Source: RYN-133 sp036497285 (lineage in GTDB: Bacteria > Actinomycetota > Actinomycetes > Mycobacteriales > Jatrophihabitantaceae). From it: DNA of 64,000 nucleotides. Within the stretch, counting starts at the first letter, position 1; the number at the start of each line of letters is the position of its first letter. Where the stretch lies: NCBI GenBank assembly GCA_036497285.1, contig DASXJR010000031.1:1-64000 (forward strand). The letters are read 5' to 3'. Below are positions 26,606 through 34,993 of the stretch, in pieces. The position numbers and the translations under genes were made by a program. Below the pieces are notes generated by a model. It saw only the letters and a program-made list of their open reading frames with translations. It had not been told where the DNA came from and searched no databases.

Positions 26606-27456
26606 TCGGCGTCCGGGTAGCTACGCGCGATCGACTGCAGTTCCGCGAGCACGTAGCCGAGCGCCTCGGTGTGCACGCCGTCGCGTCCGGTCTTGCCGGC
26701 GGCCCCAGCGCGTGCGGCCACTTCGGGACGGTCGAGCGTCGCAGTGGCGAACACCGTGTCGAGCACGACGTCGAACTCGGCTCGACCCACGACGGCGTCC
26801 AGCGCCGGATCGGTGCACGGCAGGAACAACTCGTCGACGAGCGGCCACACCGAGTCGAGTGCTGCCTGCATCTTCCCGTGCGAGAAGTTGGTGCCGTCAC
26901 CGAGACGCACGACCCATTGCGCGGCGTAGTCGCGGTGGTAGGTGAGTTCCTTGACGCCCTTGCCGGCGATTGCGGCGATGACCGGGTCGCGTGAGATGCC
27001 GAGCCGCTCGAACAGCGCCAGCCGCCACGTGCTGAACACCAACAGGCGCGCGACCAACTCGGCGAAGTCCTCGTCCAGGCGTTCGACCAGACGCACGTTG
27101 CGGTACTCGTGCTCGACGCGGAAGAACGCCAGCTTGTCCTCGGTGGTGTTCTCGATCTTCGCTGCGCGGGACAAGAACATCCGCGCCTGCCCCAGCAGAT
27201 CCAGCGCGATGTTCGCCAGCGCCGTCTCTTCCTCGAGTTCGGGCATCCGGGTCATCCACTGCTGCAGCCGCTGGCTGTAGATGAGCGCGTCGTCGCCGAG
27301 CATCAAGCAGTAGGTGGCGAGCGCCTCAGGATCGATGCCTGCCGGTATGGACGTTTCGACGCCCTCGAGCGGGTCGGTGAAGCCGGTGCCGAATGCCCAG
27401 CGGTGGTCGTCGCCCTCGTCGGCCAGGCCCTCGTACGGGTTGTCGTGATCGGTCAT
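26599..27456 (-). CDS. paaC: Phenylacetyl-CoA 1,2-epoxidase, structural subunit PaaC
   Basis: The 285-residue ferritin-like partner of PaaA that lacks a complete diiron site but shapes the active complex. LATYCLMLGDDALIYSQRL near the N-terminus, ANIALDLLGQARMFLSRAA and ELTYHRDYAAQWVVRLGDGT are typical of PaaC. The N-terminal ~30 residues are an acidic extension. The gene is 2 nt from the end of paaB and overlaps paaD, consistent with a coupled operon. Confidence 0.95.
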   Translation of the reverse strand: MTDHDNPYEGLADEGDDHRWAFGTGFTDPLEGVETSIPAGIDPEALATYCLMLGDDALIYSQRLQQWMTRMPELEEETALANIALDLLGQARMFLSRAAKIENTTEDKLAFFRVEHEYRNVRLVERLDEDFAELVARLLVFSTWRLALFERLGISRDPVIAAIAGKGVKELTYHRDYAAQWVVRLGDGTNFSHGKMQAALDSVWPLVDELFLPCTDPALDAVVGRAEFDVVLDTVFATATLDRPEVAARAGAAGKTGRDGVHTEALGYVLAELQSIARSYPDAEW

Positions 27457-27458
27457 GG

Positions 27459-27743
27459 CTACATGTGGGGGACGTCGTCGGGAATTTTGTAGAAGGTCGG
27501 GTGTCGATACACCTTGTCGCCGGACGGGTCGAAGAACGGATCCTTCTCGTCCGGGCTGCTCGCGGTGATGTCGCCGGCAGCGACGACCCAGATGCTCACG
27601 CCTTCGTTGCGACGCGTGTACAGGTCGCGCGCATGCCGCAGCGCCATCTGCGCATCAGCCGCATGCAGTGATCCGACATGCACGTGGTTGAGGCCCCGCT
27701 TGCCACGCAGGAACACCTCGTACAGCGGCCAACCGGTACTCAT
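27459..27743 (-). CDS. paaB: Phenylacetyl-CoA 1,2-epoxidase subunit PaaB
   Basis: A 94-residue subunit that binds between PaaA/PaaC heterodimers. The sequence WPLYEVFLRGKRGLNHVHVG, the conserved Asp/Ala-rich ARDLYTRRNEGVSIWVV, and the end YRHPTFYKIPDDVPHM are diagnostic. The ATG overlaps the paaA stop by 4 nt (ATGA). Confidence 0.96.
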   Translation of the reverse strand: MSTGWPLYEVFLRGKRGLNHVHVGSLHAADAQMALRHARDLYTRRNEGVSIWVVAAGDITASSPDEKDPFFDPSGDKVYRHPTFYKIPDDVPHM

Positions 27744-28663
27744 CGCTGACCCTTTCCGGCGTGCGCGTCCGCGGCCTCGCGCACCCAGGCGCCGTGCTCA
27801 TGGGCGCGCCGGCGGTGTTCGATCCGCTGCGCATTGCACGGCCCATTGCCTTTGATCACTGCCATGAACTCGTCCCAGTCGACAGGGCCGAAGTCGTGGT
27901 GCCCGCGCTGCTCGTTCCATTTCAGTTCCGGGTCGGGCAGGGTGACGCCGAGCTTCTGCGCCTGCGGCACAGTCATGTCGACGAAGCGCTGGCGGAGTTC
28001 GTCGTTGGTGTGCCGCTTGATTCCCCATGCCATCGACTGCGCCGTGTTCGGCGACTGGTCGTCAGGCGGGCCGAACATCATCAGCGACGGCCACCAGAAC
28101 CGGTTCGTCGCGTCCTGCACCATCTCGCGCTGCGCGTCGGTGCCGCGCACCATCGTCATCAGCAATTCGTAGCCCTGCCGCTGATGGAACGACTCCTCCT
28201 TGCAGATCCGCACCATCGCCCGGGCATACGGACCATAGGACGAGCGGCACAACGGCACCTGGTTGCAGATCGCGGCACCGTCGACAAGCCAGCCGATCAC
28301 CCCGACATCGGCGTACGTCAGCGTCGGGTAGTTGAAGATCGACGAGTACTTCTGCCGTCCGCTGATCAACATCTCGGTGAGCTCGGCCCGGTCGGCGCCG
28401 AGGGTCTCCGCTGCCGAGTACAGGTACATGCCGTGGCCGGCTTCGTCCTGCACCTTGGCGATGAGAATCGCCTTACGCCGCAAGGACGGAGCCCGCGTGA
28501 TCCAGTTGCCCTCGGGCTGCATGCCGATGATCTCCGAGTGCGCGTGTTGCGCGATCTGCCGGATCATGGTCTTGCGGTATGCGTCCGGCATCCAGTCGCG
28601 CGGCTCGATCCGTCGATCGTGCTCGATCGTCGCGTCGAAATGTTCCTCGAGCGTCTCGGTCAT
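27740..28663 (-). CDS. paaA: Phenylacetyl-CoA 1,2-epoxidase, catalytic subunit PaaA
   Basis: The diiron monooxygenase subunit that epoxidises the ring of phenylacetyl-CoA. Among its 307 residues the carboxylate/histidine ligands are visible in QDEAGHGMYLYSAAETLG and CKEESFHQRQGYELLM, the two E-x-x-H blocks of this ferritin-like family. RDWMPDAYRKTMIRQIAQHAHSE is a typical PaaA N-terminal segment. The ATG overlaps the paaZ stop by one base. Confidence 0.96.
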   Translation of the reverse strand: MTETLEEHFDATIEHDRRIEPRDWMPDAYRKTMIRQIAQHAHSEIIGMQPEGNWITRAPSLRRKAILIAKVQDEAGHGMYLYSAAETLGADRAELTEMLISGRQKYSSIFNYPTLTYADVGVIGWLVDGAAICNQVPLCRSSYGPYARAMVRICKEESFHQRQGYELLMTMVRGTDAQREMVQDATNRFWWPSLMMFGPPDDQSPNTAQSMAWGIKRHTNDELRQRFVDMTVPQAQKLGVTLPDPELKWNEQRGHHDFGPVDWDEFMAVIKGNGPCNAQRIEHRRRAHEHGAWVREAADAHAGKGQR

Positions 28664-30690
28664 CAGGAGGGGACCTTTGCAACCATGGTGAGAACTTCGT
28701 ACTTGGCCACCGACGAGCCGTCCTGCTTGGTGACGTCCGCGTCCCAGCGCACCTCGCCGTACTCCCCTTCGCGCGGACTGATCTGCTTGCAGGTCAGCGT
28801 CACGGTGAGCTCGTCACCCGGGTAGACCGGGGTGAGGAACCGCAGGTTGTCCACACCGTAGTTGGCGAGTACCGGCCCCGGATCGGGATCGACGAAAAGG
28901 CCGGCCGCGAGCGAGACGATCAGATACCCGTGCGCCACCCGTCCGTCGAAGAACGGGTTGGCGCGCGCGGCCTCCTCGTCCATGTGCGCGTAGAACGTGT
29001 CGCCGGTGAACTCGGCGAAGTGCTCGATGTCCTCGAGCGTGACCATGCGCGGGCCGCCGACGACGGTGTCGCCGATGCGCAACGTCTCGAGCGACTTGCG
29101 GAACGGGTGTTCGCCCTCGGTGCGCGCGGCGCCGGTGACCCAGCGGTTCGTCACCGCACCCAGCACGCGTGGGCTGGCCTGCACCGCGGTGCGCTGCATG
29201 TGGTGCAGCACGCCACGGATCCCGCCGAGCTCCTCACCGCCGCCCGCACGTCCCGGGCCGCCGTGGACGAGCGCGGGCATCGGCGAACCGTGTCCGGTGG
29301 ACTCGGCCGCGTCGTCCTGGTCGAGAACGAGCAGGCGGCCGTGCCACGGCGCCGTGCCGAGCACGACCTCCCGGGCGAAGTCCGTGTCGCCGGTGACGAT
29401 CGAGCCGGCCAGGCTGCCCCGACCGCGCGCGGCGAGATCGACGACGTCGACCGCGTCGCGGTAGCCGATGACCGTCGACACCGGACCGAACGCTTCGACG
29501 GCGTGCACCTCCTCGGCGGCAGCGTCGTCGGCCCGCAGCAGGATCGGCGAGATGAACGCGCCGCGCTCGGAGTCGGCATCGACCACATCGACGCGCTCGG
29601 CGTCGCCGAACACGACTGTGGCGACCGACTGCAGGGCCTTGAGCGAGCGGCGCACCTCTTCGCGCTGCTCCAGGCTGGCCAGCGCGCCCATGCGCACGCC
29701 TTCTGCTCTCGGGTTGCCGATCGTCACCTTGGCGAGCTTCGCGCGCACCGCTTCGACCACGTCGTCGACCACGCCCACCGGCACGAACGCGCGCCGGATC
29801 GCGGTGCACTTCTGGCCCGCCTTGACCGTCATCTCCTGGATCAACTGCTTGACGTAGAGATCGAACTCGGGCGCGCCGGGCGTCGCATCCGGACCGAGGA
29901 TCGAGCAGTTCAGCGAGTCGGCCTCCGCGTTGAACCGCACCGACCGCGAGACGACAGTGGGGTGCGACCGCAGCCGCTGAGCGGTCGAGGCCGACCCGGT
30001 GAACCCGACCAGATCCTGCTCCCCGAGGTGGTCGAGCAGGTCGCCGGCGCCGCCGCACACATACTGCAGCACGCCCTCGGGCAGCAGCCCGGATTCGACG
30101 ATCAACTCGACCATTCGCGAGGTGAGGTACGCGGTCTGCGACGCCGGCTTGATCAGTGACGGGACGCCCGCGATGAAAGCCGGCGCGAACTTCTCGAGCG
30201 GGCCCCACACCGGGAAGTTGAACGCATTGATCTGGACGGCGACGCCGCGCAGCGGGCTGAGGATGTGCTGGCCGAGGAACGTGCCGCCCCGACCGAGTGG
30301 CTCGGGGACGCCCTCGACCACGATCTTCTCGTTGGGCAGTTCACGTTTCGCCTTGCTCGCGTACGTCAGCACCACCCCGATGCCGCCGTCGATGTCGAAC
30401 TTCGAGTCGAACAGCGTGGCGCCGGTGTGCGCCGAGACCTCGTACAGCTCGTCCCGGTGTTCGCGCAGCACGCCGCCGATCGCCTTGAGCAGGGCGCCGC
30501 GCTCGTGGAAGGTCAGCTCACGTAGCGCGGGACCTCCGACCGTCCGCCCGTAGTCGAGCGCGGCCCGCATGTCGATCCCGGCAGACGACACCCGGGCGAC
30601 CTCATCACCGGTCACCGCATCGTGGACGGGCGTGCCCTCGCCCTCCGGATCGATCCACTTGCCGCCGACGTAACTGCGCAGAACCGACAT
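28663..30690 (-). CDS. paaZ: Bifunctional oxepin-CoA hydrolase / 3-oxo-5,6-dehydrosuberyl-CoA semialdehyde dehydrogenase
   Basis: Opens the oxepin-CoA ring and oxidises the resulting aldehyde. The 675-residue fusion has an N-terminal aldehyde dehydrogenase domain (about 1-510; cofactor/active-site landmarks INAFNFPVWGPLEK, VGFTGSAST, and the catalytic Cys in VKAGQKCTAIRRAF) and a C-terminal MaoC hotdog hydratase domain (about 530-675; FAEFTGDTFYAHMDEEAA with the catalytic Asp/His). First gene of the catabolic operon, with a ribosome site GGAAGACGGAG before its ATG and the PaaR-like operator ~40 nt upstream. Confidence 0.96.
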   Translation of the reverse strand: MSVLRSYVGGKWIDPEGEGTPVHDAVTGDEVARVSSAGIDMRAALDYGRTVGGPALRELTFHERGALLKAIGGVLREHRDELYEVSAHTGATLFDSKFDIDGGIGVVLTYASKAKRELPNEKIVVEGVPEPLGRGGTFLGQHILSPLRGVAVQINAFNFPVWGPLEKFAPAFIAGVPSLIKPASQTAYLTSRMVELIVESGLLPEGVLQYVCGGAGDLLDHLGEQDLVGFTGSASTAQRLRSHPTVVSRSVRFNAEADSLNCSILGPDATPGAPEFDLYVKQLIQEMTVKAGQKCTAIRRAFVPVGVVDDVVEAVRAKLAKVTIGNPRAEGVRMGALASLEQREEVRRSLKALQSVATVVFGDAERVDVVDADSERGAFISPILLRADDAAAEEVHAVEAFGPVSTVIGYRDAVDVVDLAARGRGSLAGSIVTGDTDFAREVVLGTAPWHGRLLVLDQDDAAESTGHGSPMPALVHGGPGRAGGGEELGGIRGVLHHMQRTAVQASPRVLGAVTNRWVTGAARTEGEHPFRKSLETLRIGDTVVGGPRMVTLEDIEHFAEFTGDTFYAHMDEEAARANPFFDGRVAHGYLIVSLAAGLFVDPDPGPVLANYGVDNLRFLTPVYPGDELTVTLTCKQISPREGEYGEVRWDADVTKQDGSSVAKYEVLTMVAKVPS

Positions 30691-30727
30691 GGTCTCCGTC
30701 TTCCTTGGCCGACTGGTCTATTTACTG

Positions 30728-30741
30728 ACCGAACGTTTAGT
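30728..30741. promoter_or_regulatory. PaaR-type operator between paaZ and paaI
   Basis: ACCGAACGTTTAGT is an imperfect palindrome (ACCGAAC against GTTTAGT, 5 of 7 pairs) of the type bound by TetR-family PaaR repressors. It lies 4 nt upstream of the paaI -10 box and 38 nt upstream of paaZ, so one site could control both directions. Phenylacetyl-CoA is the known inducer for PaaR. Confidence 0.65.
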
Positions 30742-30745
30742 AGGT

Positions 30746-30751
30746 TATCCT
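30746..30751 (+). promoter_or_regulatory. -10 box of a leaderless paaI promoter
   Basis: TATCCT is followed by 6 nt and then the GTG start of paaI. The operator occupies the -35/-10 spacer, as expected for steric repression. Confidence 0.55.
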
Positions 30752-30757
30752 GCCGTC

Positions 30758-31159
30758 GTGGCAGATCGCCAGAGCGACCCCGTCGCAACCATGATTGAGT
30801 CGGACAACGCGTCACGGACTCTCGGCATCGTGGTCGACGCCTGGGGCGACGGACGTGCGGTGGCACGAATGACTGTGCGCGCGGACATGGTGAACGGGTA
30901 CGCGATCGCGCACGGCGGGCTCGTGTTCTGCCTGGCCGATACGGCGTTCGCCGCGGCCTGCAACAGCGTCGCCGCCCCCACGGTCGCGGCGGGTGCGGAC
31001 ATCACGTTCGTGGCACCTGCCCGGCTCGGTGACGAGCTCGAGGCCACGGCGGTTCTGCGCACGTCCTTCGGTCGCAGCGGCGTGTACGACGTCACCGTCC
31101 GCCGCGGCGGCGACGTGATCGCCGAGTTCCGCGGCCGCTCCCACTGGTTGAAGACATGA
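30758..31159 (+). CDS. paaI: Hydroxyphenylacetyl-CoA thioesterase PaaI
   Basis: A 133-residue hotdog-fold thioesterase that rescues stalled CoA esters in phenylacetate breakdown. The catalytic segment is NGYAIAHGGLVFCLADTAFA, with His-Gly-Gly at the helix start and Asp in LAD; DITFVAPARLGDELEATA follows. GTG 30758 is chosen from the -10 spacing and because the longer frame would include the operator. It overlaps the TetR gene by 4 nt (ATGA). Confidence 0.92.
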   Translation: MADRQSDPVATMIESDNASRTLGIVVDAWGDGRAVARMTVRADMVNGYAIAHGGLVFCLADTAFAAACNSVAAPTVAAGADITFVAPARLGDELEATAVLRTSFGRSGVYDVTVRRGGDVIAEFRGRSHWLKT

Positions 31160-31743
31160 CAGTCGCCCGGCGCGGGCGTCCCGGCTACGACCTCGAGACG
31201 CTGCTCGCCGTTGCGGTCGAGGTGTTCAACGAGCGCGGTTACGACGGCACGTCCATGGAGGACTTGTCGCAACGGCTCGGCATCAGCAAGTCCGCCATCT
31301 ACCACCACGTCGCCAGCAAGGACGAACTGCTGCGGATGGCGATGGGCCGTGCGCTCGACGGCCTGTTCGAGGTACTCGCAAGCACGCGGCAACTCGAGGC
31401 CACCGCCATCGACAAGCTCGAACACCTCGTCCGCGGCAGCGTCGCGGTGCTGCAGGACCAGCTGTCCTACGTCACGCTGCTGCTCCGGGCGCGCGGGAAC
31501 ACCGCGGTCGAGCGCGCCGCGGTGAACCGGCGACGGCAGTTCGACCGGTACGTCGCCGGCCTGGTGAAACAGGCCGAGGCGGACGGTGACATCCGTCCCG
31601 ACATCGACCCGGGTGTGACGGCCCGGCTGCTGTTCGGCATGGTGAACTCGTTGGTCGAGTGGTACCGCCCGGCACATTCCGATCTGGCCGATGCCGTCTG
31701 TGCGATCGCGTTCGACGGCCTACGGCAACGAAAGGACGCGTGA
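31156..31743 (+). CDS. paaR: TetR-family regulator, probable PaaR
   Basis: A 195-residue TetR-type repressor. The helix-turn-helix is FNERGYDGTSMEDLSQRLGI followed by SKSAIYHHVASKDELL (about residues 22-57), and the C-terminal ligand domain ends LLFGMVNSLVEWYRP, as in phenylacetate regulators. It is coupled to paaI and faces the paaZABCDEK operon across a PaaR-like palindrome. I infer that it represses both directions until phenylacetyl-CoA accumulates. The symbol rests on context more than on sequence alone. Confidence 0.85.
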   Translation: MTVARRGRPGYDLETLLAVAVEVFNERGYDGTSMEDLSQRLGISKSAIYHHVASKDELLRMAMGRALDGLFEVLASTRQLEATAIDKLEHLVRGSVAVLQDQLSYVTLLLRARGNTAVERAAVNRRRQFDRYVAGLVKQAEADGDIRPDIDPGVTARLLFGMVNSLVEWYRPAHSDLADAVCAIAFDGLRQRKDA

Positions 31744-32243
31744 TGAACGAAGCCGACCTCCTGGTGGACGCGCTCGGCCGGGCGCACGAGGCCGTGCACA
31801 GTGCCGTCGAGGGCCTCGACGAGGAGCAGCTGGCCTACCGGATCGACGGCCGGTCGAACTCGATCGCCTGGCTCGTCTGGCACCTCACCCGGGTGCAGGA
31901 CGACCACGTCGCCGAGGTCGCCGGCACCGCGCAGGTGTGGACGGGCGGGGGTTGGTACGACCGATTCGATTTGCCGTTCGATCCGGGCGAACACGGCTAC
32001 GGCCAGTCGTCCGACGCGGTCGCCGCGGTGCGGGTGCCTGCGGACCTGCTCGTCGGCTACCACGACGCCGTCCACGATCAGTCCGTCGCGTATGTGCGGA
32101 CGTTGTCCGGAGCAGACCTCGACCGGGTCGTCGACGACCGTTGGAATCCCCCGGTAACCCTCGGTGTGCGCCTGGTCAGCGTCGTGAACGACGTGACCCA
32201 GCACGTCGGTCAGGCGTCGTTCGTGCGCGGCCTTTTGCCCTGA
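31743..32243 (+). CDS. DinB-family (DUF664-like) protein, putative mycothiol-dependent transferase
   Basis: A 166-residue four-helix DinB-fold protein. The metal-ligand histidines are visible in SIAWLVWHLTRVQDDHVAEVAG (His near residues 50 and 58) and VNDVTQHVGQASFVRGLL near the C-terminus. Actinobacterial members include mycothiol S-transferases and detoxifying enzymes. The ATG overlaps the paaR stop by one base (TGATG), so it is co-transcribed with paaI-paaR; a role in handling reactive epoxide or aldehyde by-products of the pathway is an inference. Confidence 0.82.
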   Translation: MNEADLLVDALGRAHEAVHSAVEGLDEEQLAYRIDGRSNSIAWLVWHLTRVQDDHVAEVAGTAQVWTGGGWYDRFDLPFDPGEHGYGQSSDAVAAVRVPADLLVGYHDAVHDQSVAYVRTLSGADLDRVVDDRWNPPVTLGVRLVSVVNDVTQHVGQASFVRGLLP

Positions 32244-32310
32244 CCGTGCCCAGCGGTCGCTCCGGCTGATCAACCAGGTTAGGCTTGCGCGCGTTTCCCC
32301 GGGAGGGCCC

Positions 32311-33795
32311 ATGCGCGCACGTCGCACCACGATCTCGGCTGCCGCCGTCACGACAACCGCTTTCGTCATCACCCTTGCGTCGCTGACCGCTGTGTCGGCG
32401 CAGGCTTCGGTCACCGTCTGGAAGGCGGTGCGCATGTGCGCGCCGGCCACGGCGACCCAGCTGTCCTGCCACGGCATGCGCCTGGTTGCGCGTCAGGTGC
32501 CGGCATCGCGCGGGTTCAGCGCGCGGCCGCGCGCGACGGTTGCCGCCGGCCCGTCCGGCGGCTACTCACCGGCCCAACTGGCGAAGGCTTACCACGTCAA
32601 CCCGTGGTCGAGCGCGGCCCGCGGCATCACCGTGGGCATTGTCGACGCGTACAGGGCGAAGACCATCACTGCCGACCTGGCCAGGTTCGACTCGCACTAC
32701 GGCCTGCCGGCCGAGACCGCGACGTCGTACCGGATCGTGAACCAGCGCGGCACTACGTCGCTTCCGGTCGCGAACAAGGGTTGGGCGGGCGAGATCACCC
32801 TCGACGTCGAAGCGGTACGCGGCCTGTGTCACCGGTGCAAGATCGTGCTCGTCGAGGCCGACAACGCGATGCCGCGCAATCTCGCAAAGGCGGCCAACCA
32901 GGCCGTCGCCCAGGGTGCGTCGCTGGTGAGCATGTCCTTCGGCGGTCCGGAGAGCCAGAGCAACGCCACGCTCGCCGCCGCGTACAACCACCCCAAGGTG
33001 GCGATGATCGCTGCGACCGGCGACGACGGCTATCACGACTGGGACGACATCAACGCGCACGCCGGCGTCAGCAACAAGTCGCAGATCCCGGCGTCCTACA
33101 AAACGGTCATCGGAGTGGGCGGAACGTCGCTGTACCTGAATTCGGACGGCACGCGGTCGACCGAGCAGGTGTGGAACTCCAACGGTCCGTCGGACTTCGA
33201 CGGCAACCCCAGCTTCGGAATGACGGCCGCGCTGGGCGCGGCCGGAAGCGGCTGCAGCACGCGCAACGCGGCGCAGCCGTGGCAGAAGTCGGTCGCCGGT
33301 TACGGCAGCCTCGGCTGCGCTAGGGGCAAGCGGTCCGAGGTCGACATCGCGATGGTGGCCGACCCGTTCACCGGCTACGACATCTACCAGAAGTACCCGT
33401 ATGCGACCGGCGCTTGGAGCACCGCGGGCGGCACGTCGCTCGCGGCGCCACTGATCGCCGCGATGTGGGCGACCGCCGGCGGCCCCGGCGGCGTGCGCTA
33501 CCCGGCGATGTCGCTGTACCAGCACTTCAATCGCACGCCGCGCTCGGTCTTCGACATCAGCACCGGCGGCACCGGCTTCTGCAGCACGTCCACACCGACG
33601 TACTGCAAGCGGTTCTGGGGCCGGAACCCGAACACACTGCGTTCTGGGGCGCACGTCGACTGCGCCTTTCCGGGCACCGGCCGTAATGCGGGACCGATAG
33701 CGAATCGGTACCAGTGCTACGCGCGCAAGGGATACGACGGCCCGACCGGCATCGGCGTCCCGAACGGAGCCTCGGTCTTCAAGCCGATGGGCTGA
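32311..33795 (+). CDS. Secreted S53 (sedolisin-like) serine-carboxyl peptidase
   Basis: A 494-residue exported peptidase. Residues 1-32 are a signal peptide ending VSAQA-S. The sedolisin triad is recognisable: Glu161 and Asp165 in GWAGEITLDVEAV, and the serine in GGTSLAAPLIAAMWA (about 380). The oxyanion-hole Asp is in AATGDDGYHDW. GGYSPAQLAKAYHV matches the catalytic-domain N-terminus of the family. Only ~50 residues separate signal peptide and catalytic domain, so the usual large activation prodomain is missing. The second half has several Cys (GFCSTS, TYCKRF, VDCAF, YQCY) that may form disulfides. A GGGAGGG ribosome site precedes the ATG. Confidence 0.9.
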   Translation: MRARRTTISAAAVTTTAFVITLASLTAVSAQASVTVWKAVRMCAPATATQLSCHGMRLVARQVPASRGFSARPRATVAAGPSGGYSPAQLAKAYHVNPWSSAARGITVGIVDAYRAKTITADLARFDSHYGLPAETATSYRIVNQRGTTSLPVANKGWAGEITLDVEAVRGLCHRCKIVLVEADNAMPRNLAKAANQAVAQGASLVSMSFGGPESQSNATLAAAYNHPKVAMIAATGDDGYHDWDDINAHAGVSNKSQIPASYKTVIGVGGTSLYLNSDGTRSTEQVWNSNGPSDFDGNPSFGMTAALGAAGSGCSTRNAAQPWQKSVAGYGSLGCARGKRSEVDIAMVADPFTGYDIYQKYPYATGAWSTAGGTSLAAPLIAAMWATAGGPGGVRYPAMSLYQHFNRTPRSVFDISTGGTGFCSTSTPTYCKRFWGRNPNTLRSGAHVDCAFPGTGRNAGPIANRYQCYARKGYDGPTGIGVPNGASVFKPMG

Positions 33796-33813
33796 GGACC
33801 CTTCGTCCAGGGC

Positions 33814-34197
33814 TCACCACGGTCGGCGGATGCGGCGCCAGTTGACGCACGGCGTCACTGAGCCGCGCCGCACGCCGGCGCAGGGACGCAACTCGTCGAT
33901 CCCGTCATCGGATTCCTCGTCCACCGGATCGAAGCCGGGTTCATAGCCGTTGAACAGGAACTCGCAGTCGCAACAACCGCCCGTCCGCCGCAACTGCTGA
34001 CGAAGGGCCGTCGCACGCGGCGCCCTCGCGTCGCGGTAGCGCAGGGCATGTCGGTGAGTGCCGTCGCAGTCGAACTGCTCGACCATGCGCGCGACGTAAC
34101 ACGCAAGGCACTCACGCGAACGCGGACGGATGAGCACATCCGCCAATTGGTAGATCAGAGCTTCGGCTTCGCCGACGATCGGTGGTGTCGTTGTCAT
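33814..34197 (-). CDS. DUF2695 domain-containing protein
   Basis: A 127-residue protein with the DUF2695 pattern: ECLACYVARMVEQFDCDGTHRHALR, then DARAPRATALRQQLRRTGGCCDCEFLFNGY. The spaced cysteines (CLAC, CDC, and Cys in RPCAGVRRGSVTPC) suggest metal binding, but no activity is known. TAGCTT lies 6 nt before the ATG (leaderless). It ends 18 nt from the convergent S53 peptidase gene. Confidence 0.85.
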   Translation of the reverse strand: MTTTPPIVGEAEALIYQLADVLIRPRSRECLACYVARMVEQFDCDGTHRHALRYRDARAPRATALRQQLRRTGGCCDCEFLFNGYEPGFDPVDEESDDGIDELRPCAGVRRGSVTPCVNWRRIRRPW

Positions 34198-34294
34198 GGC
34201 GCGAAGCTAGCCACGGGTCCCGACAATTTCGCGGGTGCAGTTCACCGGGCGGCGGTACGGTGGCGACGCACCGGGAGGGGGCGAGGCGCCGCAA

Positions 34295-34936
34295 ATGACC
34301 GGACCGACGGCCGAACCGCCGGCCGAGGGCTCGGCGACCAGCCGGCTCGAAGCGTTCAGCGACGGCGTCTTCGCCATCGCGATCACCCTGCTGGTGCTGG
34401 AGCTGCACGTCCCGGAGACCACCGGTCACCGCTCCCTCGCCCACGCGCTGGCCGACGAATGGCCGCAGTTCGCGGCGTATCTGACCAGCTTTCTGGTCAT
34501 CGGGATCATGTGGGTGAACCACCACTCGATGTTTCAGCAGATCACCCGGGTCGATCGGCTGATGCTGTTCCTCAATCTGCTGCTGCTGCTGTGGACCGCC
34601 CTGTTGCCCTTCCCGACCGAGTTGCTCGCCCGCTACCTGCGCGAGGGCAGTACCGACGCACACGTCGCGGCCGCGGTCTACAGCATGAACCTCACGCTCG
34701 CTGCGATCGCGTTCAGTCTGGTCTGGGCGCACGCTGTCCGCGCGCGGCTGGTCGTGCACGACATGACCAATCGCGAGCAATGGCGCTCGATCGCCAGATT
34801 CTCCGCCGGCACCCTCATCTACGCGGCGACGATCGGGCTCTCGTTCGTCTCCGCCCCGCTGACGCTGGCCGTGCAGTTCCTCATCGCCCTGTATTACGCG
34901 TTCGAGCAGATCGGTCGGCGCCAGATGTCGCGGTGA
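34295..34936 (+). CDS. TMEM175-family (DUF1211) potassium channel-like protein
   Basis: A 213-residue membrane protein with about six helices. The first helix carries the family signature RLEAFSDGVFAIAITLL (FSDGVFAI is the pore-lining motif of TMEM175 channels). Bacterial homologues assemble as tetrameric potassium-leak channels. FLVIGIMWVNHHSMFQQI, in a later helix, is also typical. I prefer ATG 34295; a GTG at 34235 is an in-frame alternative. GGAGGGGG is present but 15 nt upstream. Confidence 0.88.
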   Translation: MTGPTAEPPAEGSATSRLEAFSDGVFAIAITLLVLELHVPETTGHRSLAHALADEWPQFAAYLTSFLVIGIMWVNHHSMFQQITRVDRLMLFLNLLLLLWTALLPFPTELLARYLREGSTDAHVAAAVYSMNLTLAAIAFSLVWAHAVRARLVVHDMTNREQWRSIARFSAGTLIYAATIGLSFVSAPLTLAVQFLIALYYAFEQIGRRQMSR

Positions 34937-34993
34937 GCGTCGATCCCATCGCTCCTGCTTCGTCGAAGGGGTATGGAAGCCTATCGGCGCCGT

